Shown in pieces: positions 1 to 4,935 of a stretch of 6,397 bases of DNA (positions are counted from its first letter, which is position 1; each line of letters begins with the position of its first letter). The DNA is from Alphaproteobacteria bacterium (GTDB taxonomy: Bacteria > Pseudomonadota > Alphaproteobacteria > Micavibrionales > Micavibrionaceae), in assembly GCA_023141075.1 (NCBI GenBank), contig JAGLKL010000082.1:1-6397 (forward strand), written 5' to 3'. The position numbers were made by a program, and so were the translations under genes. The notes below the pieces were generated by a model, which was not told where the DNA came from, made no database searches, and worked only from the letters and a program-made list of their open reading frames with translations.

Positions 1-10
1 AGGAAAAAAC

Positions 11-106
11 ATGACCAGAATTACCGATATTAAAACTACTTTTACCGCACGCGAAGCAATGCGTAGTCATTGTTCGCTTCAAATAATTACGGCCAAGGGA
101 TACTAA
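11..106 (+). pseudogene. Short ORF made from a duplicated 5' fragment of the tail gene
   Basis: This 31-codon ORF begins ATG ACC AGA like the gene at 110 and encodes the same first 13 residues (MTRITDIKTTFTA). It then diverges and stops at TAA 104-106, three bases before the ATG of the full gene. AGGA at 1-4 sits 6 nt upstream of its start, so it could be translated and act as a coupled leader peptide. The simplest reading is a truncated duplicate left by a rearrangement, since nothing in the 18 unique residues suggests a function. The window begins only 10 bases upstream, so its promoter cannot be seen. Confidence 0.6.
51..77. repeat. Hairpin (small palindromic element?) in the extra copy
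   Basis: GCGAA (51-55) pairs with TTCGC (73-77) and CAATG (57-61) pairs with CATTG (68-72). G56 is bulged and the loop is CGTAGT. The CGAAGCAAT core resembles short dispersed palindromes of several alphaproteobacterial genomes, but that link is only an impression. It lies exactly where the extra copy diverges from the gene, so it may be part of the inserted material. Confidence 0.6.
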
Positions 107-109
107 AAC

Positions 110-2059
110 ATGACCAGAATTACCGATATTAAAACTACTTTTACCGCAGGCGAAGTGTCAGAAGAGCTGCTAGGCCGTGGGGATTTACGCGCCTATGATA
201 ACGGAGCACTTGAGCTGCGTAATGTGTTCATCAAACCCACAGGCGGCATAACCCGACGCTTTGGTCTGGGCTATATTGATACGGCAGCCGGAAGCGGCAA
301 GCTCATAGCTTTCGAGTTCAATGCCGAACAAACCGCTCTGCTTGTTATTACCGACCAGCAAATTGACACTTATTCAGGCGGGGTGAAAGAAGCCACGCTT
401 CAAACGCCATGGACTTTGGAACAAATCCCGCAGATTGTCTGGACGCAAAGCGCAGATACATTGTTGCTCGTACACCCGGACGTACACCCCAAAAAGCTGG
501 TGCGTTCCGGCGCGGGCACATGGACTTTAAGCGATTGGAGTTTTTACGTCGAAGACGGCACGAGCTTCCAGCCTTATTACAAATTTGCCGATGGAGAAGT
601 CACTTTAACGGCCAGTGCGTTGCAAGGTGATATCACCCTCACGGCCTCAACTGCCGTATTCGAGGAAGGTCATGAAAATACAAGGTTGCGCGTTCAGGGC
701 GTGGATGTTCTTATCACTGATTATGAATCCCCGACCGTCGTCAGTGCCACCGTAATTCCCCGCAAAAACCCGGATTACGACCCGGAAGTCACAGGCAGCG
801 AAGAATATTTCTATCTTACCGATACCGGAGCCAATATCGATTGGTTTGAGCAGGTATTCAGCCCCGTGCACGGTTATCCGGTGACTGTGGCTTTCCATCA
901 GGACAGGCTTGTTATCGGCGGCTCGCGGGATTTGCCAAACCGCATGTGGTTTTCAAAATCCGGTGATCTTATGAATTTCGATTTAGGCGAGGGTTTGGAT
1001 GATGGGGCTATAGAATTCTCAATTCTTTCAGACCAAGTCAATGCGATCCGTGCGGTATTTTCATCGCGCCACTTACAGGTTTTTACCAGCGGCGCAGAAT
1101 GGATGGTTATCGGCAATCCTCTCACCCCGACATCCGTGCAAATCCTGCGCCAGACCCGTTTCGGCTCGCGCACAGACCGCTATATCCCGCCTGTCAATGT
1201 GGACGGTGCAACATTATATTGTGCACGCTCAAAAACAGAGATTTACGAATATCTCTATACCGATCTGGAAGAAGCCTACACTTCCACCGATCTTGCACTG
1301 CTCTCGCATCACCTTGTAGATACGCCTATCGATCAGGACTATGACCAGAGCAACCGACTCCTCTTTATTGTGCGCGAGGACGGAAAATTCGCCAGCCTGA
1401 CTGTTTACCGCGCCGAACAAGTTTCCGCTTGGACGCAGCATGAGACAGAAGGAAACGTCAAATCAGTGTCCGTGGTCGGCGATGAAGTTTATATGCTTAT
1501 CGAGCGCAGCAATGCTTATTATATCGAATTGCTGGATTCCAATCTTAACCTAGATAGTGCATTATCGGGGCAAGTCGAACCGGCTGTGTCAGTGTGGAGT
1601 GGTCTCGATCATCTTGAAGGGCAAAGCGTTTCTATTGTCGCAGATGGAGCTTTGGTAGATGCACAAACAGTTCAAGGCGGTTCTCTGACCCTAAGTGAAC
1701 CTGCAAATATGGTGCAAATCGGATTGCCATATACGCACAAAATTATCCCGCTTCCGCCCAATGAAGTCGGCAAGGTCGGCGCAGCGCGAAAACTGCGGCT
1801 TATCCGGGCGCTCTTCCGGGTAAAGGATACGGCTGCGCTCTCCCTTGATATTGGGCGCGGTCTCAAAGACATCAGCCTCAAACAACTGGGGCAAGACGAA
1901 ATCCTCGATGTGCCCAACCCGCTGTTAAGCGGTGACATAGAAGTACGTGGTCTCGGATGGCAGGAGAGCGGAACATCGCCGCTATGGGAAATCGAACAAT
2001 CCTTGCCCCTGCCATTTACCCTGCTGATGGTTTCAAGCGAGATTAAGGTTAACGACTAG
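110..2059 (+). CDS. Podovirus-type tail (nozzle-like) structural protein
   Basis: A 649-residue protein expected in the virion, probably the nozzle/tail-tube position that gp12 fills in T7. T7 gp12 is about 790 residues, so homology to it is inferred rather than visible. Seen in sequence: the N-terminal FTAGEVSEELLGRGDLRAYD segment followed by GGITRR (residues about 11-50), typical of these prophage proteins; QDRLVIGG...MWFSKSGDLMNFDLG near residues 264-294; DGAIEFSILSDQVNAIR and SGAEWMV soon after; a LTPTSVQILRQTRFGS segment near 340; and late GLDHLEGQSVSI and QIGLPYTHKI segments (about 498-545). There is no signal peptide or membrane segment. The start at 110 has AAGGGA at 95-100 as ribosome binding site. 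The same N-terminus occurs at 11, but that frame is closed by the TAA at 104. The stop TAG overlaps the palindrome at 2059-2070. The family is confident; the exact tail role is less so. Confidence 0.82.
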   Translation: MTRITDIKTTFTAGEVSEELLGRGDLRAYDNGALELRNVFIKPTGGITRRFGLGYIDTAAGSGKLIAFEFNAEQTALLVITDQQIDTYSGGVKEATLQTPWTLEQIPQIVWTQSADTLLLVHPDVHPKKLVRSGAGTWTLSDWSFYVEDGTSFQPYYKFADGEVTLTASALQGDITLTASTAVFEEGHENTRLRVQGVDVLITDYESPTVVSATVIPRKNPDYDPEVTGSEEYFYLTDTGANIDWFEQVFSPVHGYPVTVAFHQDRLVIGGSRDLPNRMWFSKSGDLMNFDLGEGLDDGAIEFSILSDQVNAIRAVFSSRHLQVFTSGAEWMVIGNPLTPTSVQILRQTRFGSRTDRYIPPVNVDGATLYCARSKTEIYEYLYTDLEEAYTSTDLALLSHHLVDTPIDQDYDQSNRLLFIVREDGKFASLTVYRAEQVSAWTQHETEGNVKSVSVVGDEVYMLIERSNAYYIELLDSNLNLDSALSGQVEPAVSVWSGLDHLEGQSVSIVADGALVDAQTVQGGSLTLSEPANMVQIGLPYTHKIIPLPPNEVGKVGAARKLRLIRALFRVKDTAALSLDIGRGLKDISLKQLGQDEILDVPNPLLSGDIEVRGLGWQESGTSPLWEIEQSLPLPFTLLMVSSEIKVND

Positions 2060-2072
2060 GGTCTAAACCCAA
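2057..2072. repeat. Near-palindromic 12-mer overlapping the tail gene stop (left copy)
   Basis: TAGGGTCTAAACCCAA starts with the stop codon of the tail gene. The core GGGTCTAAACCC (2059-2070) is a short hairpin (GGGT/ACCC). Its exact reverse complement, GGGTTTAGACCC, occurs at 5927-5938, also overlapping a TAG stop. The two copies bracket the paralog array and the internal virion gene. Confidence 0.75.
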
Positions 2073-2149
2073 TATTTGCATAGTCAGGATTATATAATGT
2101 ACAATGCTATCAAATTATATGAAGTTAACAAATATCAGGAGGTTGAATT
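2073..2149 (+). promoter_or_regulatory. Conserved leader of array gene 1
   Basis: The leader has the TATTTGCAT box (2073-2081), then TCAGGATTATATAATG, then a short ORF, then AGGAGG (2137-2142) 7 nt before the ATG at 2150. TATAAT at 2092-2097 looks like a -10 element, but no good -35 lies 16-18 nt upstream. The same bases also serve as the ribosome-binding region of the leader ORF, so a promoter is possible but not shown. Confidence 0.5.
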
Positions 2150-2192
2150 ATGGGTTATGGCAGAATTTCTCAGGAAGAACTCATTGAAATAA
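2097..2192 (+). CDS. Leader peptide ORF, extended form (unit 1)
   Basis: AGGA lies 7 nt before this ATG. The ORF encodes MYNAIKLYEVNKY and then reads on, because the TAG stop seen in units 2 and 5 is CAG here. It ends at TAA 2190-2192, inside array gene 1 and in another frame, for 31 codons. Across units the 13-residue core varies mostly by synonymous or conservative changes (AAA/AGA, TTA/TTG, GAA/GAG, AAC/AAT), which suggests translation. Its role is unknown. Because it runs over the Shine-Dalgarno and start of gene 1, translational coupling or control is plausible. Confidence 0.45.
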   Translation: MYNAIKLYEVNKYQEVELWVMAEFLRKNSLK

Positions 2193-2545
2193 TGGATGGT
2201 GATGATCAGGCTGTTATTGTAAAAAGCGCGGAACCTAGTGTTATTCCTTGTGATATTGGGATTAGCGTAGTGGCATATATCGGCATGCACAGTTATGTGC
2301 ATGTATCAGAGAAATCTAAAAAGAATTTCTTTGATTTTAATTCTATTGGTTTAGAAAAAGGACCGGACGGTTCTGTATTCATTATTGTGCCGGAAGATGA
2401 GACGGCTCAGAGAATTGCGAAGGATCTGGAAAAAGAAAACCCGGATGAACTTTTATGCGAAATAGCAGATAGAGCTGCGCTGGAAAAAATGATAGCAAAC
2501 AATCCTTCAGAAGAGCTTAAGCCGGAAGTCATGAGTCTTGACTAA
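2150..2545 (+). CDS. Array gene 1: small acidic paralog, unknown function
   Basis: A 131-residue protein that I do not recognise. Framework shared with the other five: an N-terminal ISQEELIE helix (about 6-13), a hydrophobic strand AVIVK (about 21-25), an IGISVVAYI segment (about 36-44), a variable charged loop (SEKSKK), a GPDGSVFIIVP strand (about 71-81), and a helix-strand unit ETAQRIAKDLEKENPDELLCEIAD followed by AAL. It is acidic, with no signal peptide or membrane segment, so it is probably a soluble cytoplasmic or virion protein with an alpha/beta fold. The start is fixed by AGGAGG 7 nt upstream. It follows the tail gene by 90 nt. It has DFNSI where other copies have DPDAI, so it is one of the more diverged members. 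The tail ends in EVMSLD. Confidence 0.85.
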   Translation: MGYGRISQEELIEIMDGDDQAVIVKSAEPSVIPCDIGISVVAYIGMHSYVHVSEKSKKNFFDFNSIGLEKGPDGSVFIIVPEDETAQRIAKDLEKENPDELLCEIADRAALEKMIANNPSEELKPEVMSLD

Positions 2546-2573
2546 AACGCCCGTGACTAAAGTTAACGACTAA
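2540..2573. repeat. GACTAA triple repeat in the spacer after gene 1
   Basis: GACTAA occurs at 2540-2545 (including the stop of gene 1), 2555-2560 and 2568-2573, with spacings of 15 and 13. The part TAAAGTTAACGACTA (2558-2572) matches 14 of 15 bases of the tail gene's 3' end (2044-2058). The pattern recurs in the other array spacers. Confidence 0.7.
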
Positions 2574-2587
2574 TTCGCCATTTCCCG

Positions 2588-2664
2588 TATTTGCATATTC
2601 AGGATTATATAATGTACAGTGTTGCCAGATTGTGTGAGGTTAATAAATACTAGGGGATTAAATT
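2588..2664 (+). promoter_or_regulatory. Conserved leader of array gene 2
   Basis: The leader has TATTTGCAT (2588-2596), TCAGGATTATATAATG, the leader ORF and then AGGGG (2652-2656) 8 nt before ATG 2665. An ATTTCC, a variant of ATTTGC, lies one helical turn upstream of the box. It has the same layout as leader 1 but with the leader ORF closed by TAG. Confidence 0.5.
2612..2653 (+). CDS. Leader peptide ORF (unit 2)
   Basis: The 13-residue peptide MYSVARLCEVNKY is encoded by ATG through TAG, with AGGA 7 nt upstream. Its TAG stop overlaps the AGGGG ribosome binding site of array gene 2, so a ribosome ending here would sit on the initiation region of the next gene. This is the arrangement expected for translational coupling, but no function can be read from the peptide. 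Confidence 0.45.
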   Translation: MYSVARLCEVNKY

Positions 2665-3057
2665 ATGACTACGGATGTTGGTAAAGGAATTTCTCTGGAA
2701 GAACTCATTGAAAGGATTGGTGATGATGCGCAGGTTATCATTGTAAAAGACCAGAATTCTGACATCACTTTTCAAGATGCTGGGCTTGATGTATGGAGAT
2801 ATATTGTCGAGGGTTGTTTTTTGTATAAATCAGATAAAACTGCAGAGATTGACCCTCGTTCAATTGATTTTGGAAGAGGATCGGACGGTTCTGCATATAT
2901 TATTGCGCCGGAACATAAGATTGCTAAGAAAATTGTGGAGGATCTGAAAGAAAAATACCCGGGGGAACTTTCATGCGAAATAGTAGACAAAGCTGCGCTA
3001 ATAGAAATGAAGGCAAATAAGCCTCCAGAAGAGCTTCATCTCCCGAGTCTTGACTAA
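2665..3057 (+). CDS. Array gene 2: small acidic paralog, unknown function
   Basis: A 130-residue member of the array family with no recognised function. Landmarks: ISLEELIE (about 9-16), QVIIVKD (about 23-29), AGLDVWRYI (about 39-47), a short KSDK loop, IDPRSIDFGRGSDGSAYIIAP (about 62-82), IAKKIVEDLKEKYPGELSCEIVDKAAL (about 85-111), and a C-terminus ending in PSLD like gene 1's MSLD. The conserved Cys of the SCEI motif is present. The start is supported by AGGGG 8 nt upstream. The gene is acidic and soluble by sequence. Its 3' spacer is almost the same as that of gene 1, so units 1 and 2 share their downstream end more closely than their bodies. Confidence 0.85.
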   Translation: MTTDVGKGISLEELIERIGDDAQVIIVKDQNSDITFQDAGLDVWRYIVEGCFLYKSDKTAEIDPRSIDFGRGSDGSAYIIAPEHKIAKKIVEDLKEKYPGELSCEIVDKAALIEMKANKPPEELHLPSLD

Positions 3058-3085
3058 AACACCCGTGACTAAAGCAAACGACTAA
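3052..3085. repeat. GACTAA triple repeat in the spacer after gene 2
   Basis: GACTAA occurs at 3052-3057 (overlapping the stop of gene 2), 3067-3072 and 3080-3085, again 15 and 13 apart. The identical phase to the first spacer shows it is a copied unit. Confidence 0.65.
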
Positions 3086-3100
3086 TTCGCCATTTGCCCA

Positions 3101-3300
3101 TATTTGCATATTCAGTGCTATATAACGTACAATGCTGTCATACCAATTCGTGTTCATTCAATGAACATAAATTGGAAGGTTGCGACTGCAACCCGTGCGT
3201 TAGCGCGAAGCTTACGTGGCGTTTGAACGTCGGTTATCATTCTTTAAATGATAATCGGTGTCAGATTGTATTAAGTTAATAAATACTAGGAGGTTGAATT
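3101..3300 (+). promoter_or_regulatory. Leader of array gene 3, interrupted by an insertion
   Basis: TATTTGCAT (3101-3109), with a second ATTTGC exactly 10 nt upstream (3092-3097), is followed by CTATATAACGTACAATGCTGTCA. The leader is broken at 3140 by the 118-bp structured insertion and resumes at 3264, ending in AGGAGG (3288-3293) 7 nt before ATG 3301. The leader ORF start is ACG rather than ATG, so the peptide was probably already lost in this unit, as in unit 4. Confidence 0.5.
3141..3263. mobile_element. 118-bp multi-hairpin insertion with 5-bp target duplication
   Basis: TGTCA occurs on both sides (3136-3140 and 3259-3263), and the insert 3141-3258 is absent from the other five leaders. 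It folds into four consecutive hairpins: CCAATT..TGTTCAT (3143-3157) with its complement at 3161-3175; GGTTGC/GCAACC (3178-3193); CGTTAGC/GCTTACG (3198-3216, one mismatch); and CGGTTATCATT/AATGATAATCG (3231-3257, one G-T pair). Near its ends, ACCAATT (3142) and the complement ACCGATT (3253-3259) form a weak inverted repeat. It has no credible ORF. It looks like a non-autonomous MITE-type or palindromic element, though a structured RNA is possible. Confidence 0.7.
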
Positions 3301-3702
3301 ATGAAGACGGATGTTGACATAGCAATTTCTAAGAGAGAACTCATTAAAGAAATGGGTGACAACCAGAAAGTTATTATTGTAAAAAGCACATATGATACTT
3401 TTCGCGATGTTGGGTGGGGTATAAAAGAGTACGGTTATACGCGTGAATCAGATAAAGATGAAAAGCGGTTCATTGACTGTCGTTTACTTTTTTTGCAAAA
3501 AGGATTGGACGGTTCTGTATTCATTACCATGCCGAAAAATGTGGATGCTAAGAGAATTGTGGCTGCTCTGGAAAAAGAATACCCGGATGAATTTTCATAC
3601 GAAATAGCAGACAAAGCTGAGCTGAAAAAAGATAGGGCAAAAAGAATGGAAGCAATGCTGTCAGGTATGCTTTTAAAAGATGAGCCGCCTCAGCCATCTT
3701 AA
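3301..3702 (+). CDS. Array gene 3: divergent acidic paralog, unknown function
   Basis: A 133-residue family member and one of the most divergent. Landmarks: ISKRELIKEM (about 9-18), KVIIVKS (about 23-29), DVGWGIKEYGY (about 36-46), loop ESDKDEKRFID (about 49-59), GLDGSVFITMP (about 68-78), DAKRIVAALEKEYPDEFSYEIADKAEL (about 82-108), and a DEPPQPS tail. The conserved Cys of SCEI is Tyr here (SYEI), and DPDAI is replaced by DCRLL. The N-terminal helix is more basic than in its sisters. The best ribosome binding site of the array (AGGAGG, 7 nt) precedes the start, but the leader above it carries the 118-bp insertion, so expression may differ from that of the other copies. The function is unknown. 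Confidence 0.83.
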   Translation: MKTDVDIAISKRELIKEMGDNQKVIIVKSTYDTFRDVGWGIKEYGYTRESDKDEKRFIDCRLLFLQKGLDGSVFITMPKNVDAKRIVAALEKEYPDEFSYEIADKAELKKDRAKRMEAMLSGMLLKDEPPQPS

Positions 3703-3750
3703 CCAAAGCGCCTACGACCTAAATCAAATGACTAATCCGCCATTTGCCTG

Positions 3751-3826
3751 TATTTGCATATTCAGGGCTATATAACGTACAATGCTGTCAGATTGTATGA
3801 GTTAATAAATACTGGGAGATTAGATT
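3751..3826 (+). promoter_or_regulatory. Leader of array gene 4 with a decayed leader ORF
   Basis: TATTTGCAT (3751-3759) with ATTTGC repeated exactly 10 nt upstream (3742-3747), then CTATATAACGTACAATGCTGTCA as in leader 3 before its insertion. The leader ORF has ACG at 3775 instead of ATG and a one-base deletion (GAGTT for GAAGTT), so the peptide is destroyed. GGGAG (3814-3818) serves gene 4. It gives the uninterrupted reference for the insertion site in leader 3. Confidence 0.5.
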
Positions 3827-4234
3827 ATGATTTATAACGAAATTTCTCTGGAAGAACTCATTGAAAAGATGAGTGATAATGAGCATGTTATTATTGTAAA
3901 AGACAAGTATCCTGATAGCCTTCAGGATGTTAGGCTTTGCGTGGAGGAATATATCGGCGATCATTGTTATTTGGATGAATCAGATAAAGATAAAGATAAA
4001 GATAAAGAAAAAGAGCGCTTCATTGACCCTGATGCAATTGAGGTAAAAGACGGACCGGACGATTTTGTATTCATTGTTGTGCCGAAAGATATGGATGCTG
4101 AGAGAATTGCGATTGATCTGGAAAGAGAATACCTAGGGAAACTTTCATGCGAAGTAACAAACAAAGCTGCGCTAAAGAGGGCAGCAATGACGTCAAGTAT
4201 ACCTTTAGAGCCAGATGAGTATCAGCCATCTTAA
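3827..4234 (+). CDS. Array gene 4: acidic paralog with a DK-repeat loop
   Basis: A 135-residue member close to the family consensus. Landmarks: ISLEELIEKM (about 6-15), HVIIVKD (about 20-26), QDVRLCVEEYIGDH (about 32-45), an expanded loop of DK dipeptides (about 53-60), FIDPDAIEVKDGPDDFVFIVVP (about 64-85), DAERIAIDLEREYLGKLSCEV (about 89-109), and a tail ending DEYQPS. By my count 36 of 135 residues are acidic against about 18 basic, the clearest charge bias in the array. The DK run comes from a (GATAAA)4 repeat that stays in frame. The start is supported by GGGAG 8 nt upstream. Its 45-base RLCVEEYI-coding segment is nearly identical to that of gene 5. The function is unknown. A DNA-mimic role would fit the charge but is speculation. 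Confidence 0.85.
   Translation: MIYNEISLEELIEKMSDNEHVIIVKDKYPDSLQDVRLCVEEYIGDHCYLDESDKDKDKDKEKERFIDPDAIEVKDGPDDFVFIVVPKDMDAERIAIDLEREYLGKLSCEVTNKAALKRAAMTSSIPLEPDEYQPS
3983..4006 (+). repeat. (GATAAA)4 in-frame microsatellite
   Basis: Four perfect copies of GATAAA, followed by GAAAAA, encode Asp-Lys dipeptides. The six-base unit can expand or contract without a frameshift. The same loop is short and variable in the other five paralogs. Confidence 0.85.
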
Positions 4235-4266
4235 CTAAAGCGCTCATGACTAAATCAAACGACTAA
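4233..4266. repeat. GACTAA-type triple repeat in the spacer after gene 4
   Basis: AACTAA (4233-4238, over the stop region), GACTAA (4248-4253) and GACTAA (4261-4266) keep the same 15 and 13 spacing. Decayed versions are seen after genes 3, 5 and 6. Confidence 0.55.
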
Positions 4267-4304
4267 TCCGCCATCTGCGCACAATAGCAAAGCGATCTAT
4301 CCCG

Positions 4305-4381
4305 CATTTGCATAGTCAGGATTATATGATGTACGATGCTATCAAATTGTATGAAGTTAATAAATACTAGGAGATTAAATT
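4305..4381 (+). promoter_or_regulatory. Leader of array gene 5 (resembles leader 1)
   Basis: CATTTGCAT (4305-4313) is followed by AGTCAGGATTATATGATG, the leader ORF and AGGAG (4369-4373), 8 nt before ATG 4382. The AGTCAGG and ATCAAATT variants match leader 1 and no other leader. Upstream, 4278-4301 holds about 25 extra bases not seen in the other spacers. The second ATTTGC seen 10 nt away in leaders 3, 4 and 6 is absent here. Confidence 0.5.
4329..4370 (+). CDS. Leader peptide ORF (unit 5)
   Basis: The peptide MYDAIKLYEVNKY is encoded by ATG through TAG, with AGGA (4318-4321) 7 nt upstream. The TAG overlaps the AGGAG of gene 5, the same stop-on-Shine-Dalgarno layout as unit 2. This is the most consensus-like of the complete copies. 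Confidence 0.45.
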   Translation: MYDAIKLYEVNKY

Positions 4382-4789
4382 ATGATTAATGGAGAGATTT
4401 CTCAGAAAAAACACATTGAAACAATGGAGGATAATAAGCAGGTTATTATTGTAAAAAACCAGAATCCTGATAGCCCTCAGGATGTTAGGCTTTGCGTGGA
4501 GGAATATATCAACCATCATAGCCGTGTGGATAAATCAGATAAAGATGGAGAACTCTTCATTGACCCTGATGCAATTTATTTAAAAGACGGACCGGATGAT
4601 TCTGTATTCATTTTTGCATCGGAAGATATAGATGCTCAGGGAATTGTGAATGGTCTGGAAGAAGAATACTTAGGGAAATTTTCATGCGAAATAACAAACA
4701 CAGCGGAGCTGAAAGAAATAATGACAGCAATGCTGTTAGATAGATCTTTAAAAGATGAACCGCCTCAACCAGATGAGCCTCAGCCGTAA
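4382..4789 (+). CDS. Array gene 5: acidic paralog with a premature stop
   Basis: A 135-residue member. Landmarks: ISQKKHIETM (about 6-15; Glu-Glu of the usual EELIE is Lys-Lys here), QVIIVKN (about 20-26), QDVRLCVEEYINHH (about 32-45), SDKDGELFIDPDAI (about 51-64), KDGPDDSVFIFAS (about 67-79), DAQGIVNGLEEEYLGKFSCEI (about 83-103), then an extended DEPPQPDEPQP tail. The TAA at 4787-4789 is followed in the same frame by GAA GTC CTG AGT CTT GGC TAA, matching the EVMSLD* end of gene 1. This copy has therefore lost its last residues by an in-frame stop. The start is supported by AGGAG 8 nt upstream. The function is unknown. Confidence 0.85.
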   Translation: MINGEISQKKHIETMEDNKQVIIVKNQNPDSPQDVRLCVEEYINHHSRVDKSDKDGELFIDPDAIYLKDGPDDSVFIFASEDIDAQGIVNGLEEEYLGKFSCEITNTAELKEIMTAMLLDRSLKDEPPQPDEPQP

Positions 4790-4854
4790 GAAGTCCTGAG
4801 TCTTGGCTAAAGTAAAGCGCCCACGACTAAAACACCTAATCCGCCATTTGCCTG

Positions 4855-4931
4855 TATTTGTATATTCAGGGTTATGTAGTGTACAGTGCTGTCAGATTAT
4901 ATGAAGTTAATAAATGTAGAGGGGTTAAATT
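4855..4931 (+). promoter_or_regulatory. Leader of array gene 6
   Basis: TATTTGTAT (4855-4863) with ATTTGC 10 nt upstream (4846-4851), then TTCAGGGTTATGTAGTG, where the putative -10 is degraded. AGAGGGG (4918-4924) precedes ATG 4932 by 7 nt. The persistence of the leader reading frame despite loss of a TATAAT match argues that the peptide, rather than a promoter, is the conserved element. Confidence 0.45.
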
Positions 4932-4935
4932 ATGA
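4879..4935 (+). CDS. Leader peptide ORF with GTG start (unit 6)
   Basis: Starting at GTG with AGGG 7 nt upstream, the ORF reads (M)YSAVRLYEVNKCRGVKL and stops at TGA 4933-4935. It overlaps the ATG of array gene 6 as ATGA. The usual TAC TAG is TGT AGA here, so the ORF runs on for five codons. The ATGA overlap is a classical coupling arrangement, here reached by a different stop than in units 2 and 5. Confidence 0.42.
   Translation: MYSAVRLYEVNKCRGVKL

Larger units (their letters stand above)
6..155. repeat. Tandem duplication of the tail gene's 5' end
   Basis: Positions 6-56 and 105-155 are the same 51 bases with one difference (C50 versus G149). The repeat covers the last AAAAC before the start codon, the ATG and about 15 codons. 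The 48 bases between the copies (57-104) are unrelated and include a hairpin arm and the ribosome binding site used by the downstream copy. The near identity implies a recent event or an assembly chimera. Confidence 0.9.

Noticed and set aside
6..155. Diversity-generating retroelement template/variable repeat pair
   Set aside because: The single difference between the copies is C to G, with no adenine-specific pattern. The repeat is at the N-terminus and no reverse transcriptase is present.
898..1173. Minus-strand ORFs inside the tail gene and other genes
   Set aside because: They are shadows of a well-supported plus-strand gene, with no initiation signals and no protein-like composition.
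3141..3258. Integron attC site in a cassette array
   Set aside because: The insert is highly folded, but it lacks paired GTTRRRY/RYYYAAC cores and occurs in only one of six units. No integrase is visible.
3094..3279. A 61-codon cysteine-containing ORF across the insertion in leader 3
   Set aside because: It has no Shine-Dalgarno, runs out of frame through the conserved leader and the hairpins, and exists only because of the insertion.
2073..4863. T7-like single-subunit RNA polymerase promoters before each array gene
   Set aside because: The boxes occur only in the array, not before the flanking structural genes, and they vary at many positions. The similarity is explained by duplication of the unit.
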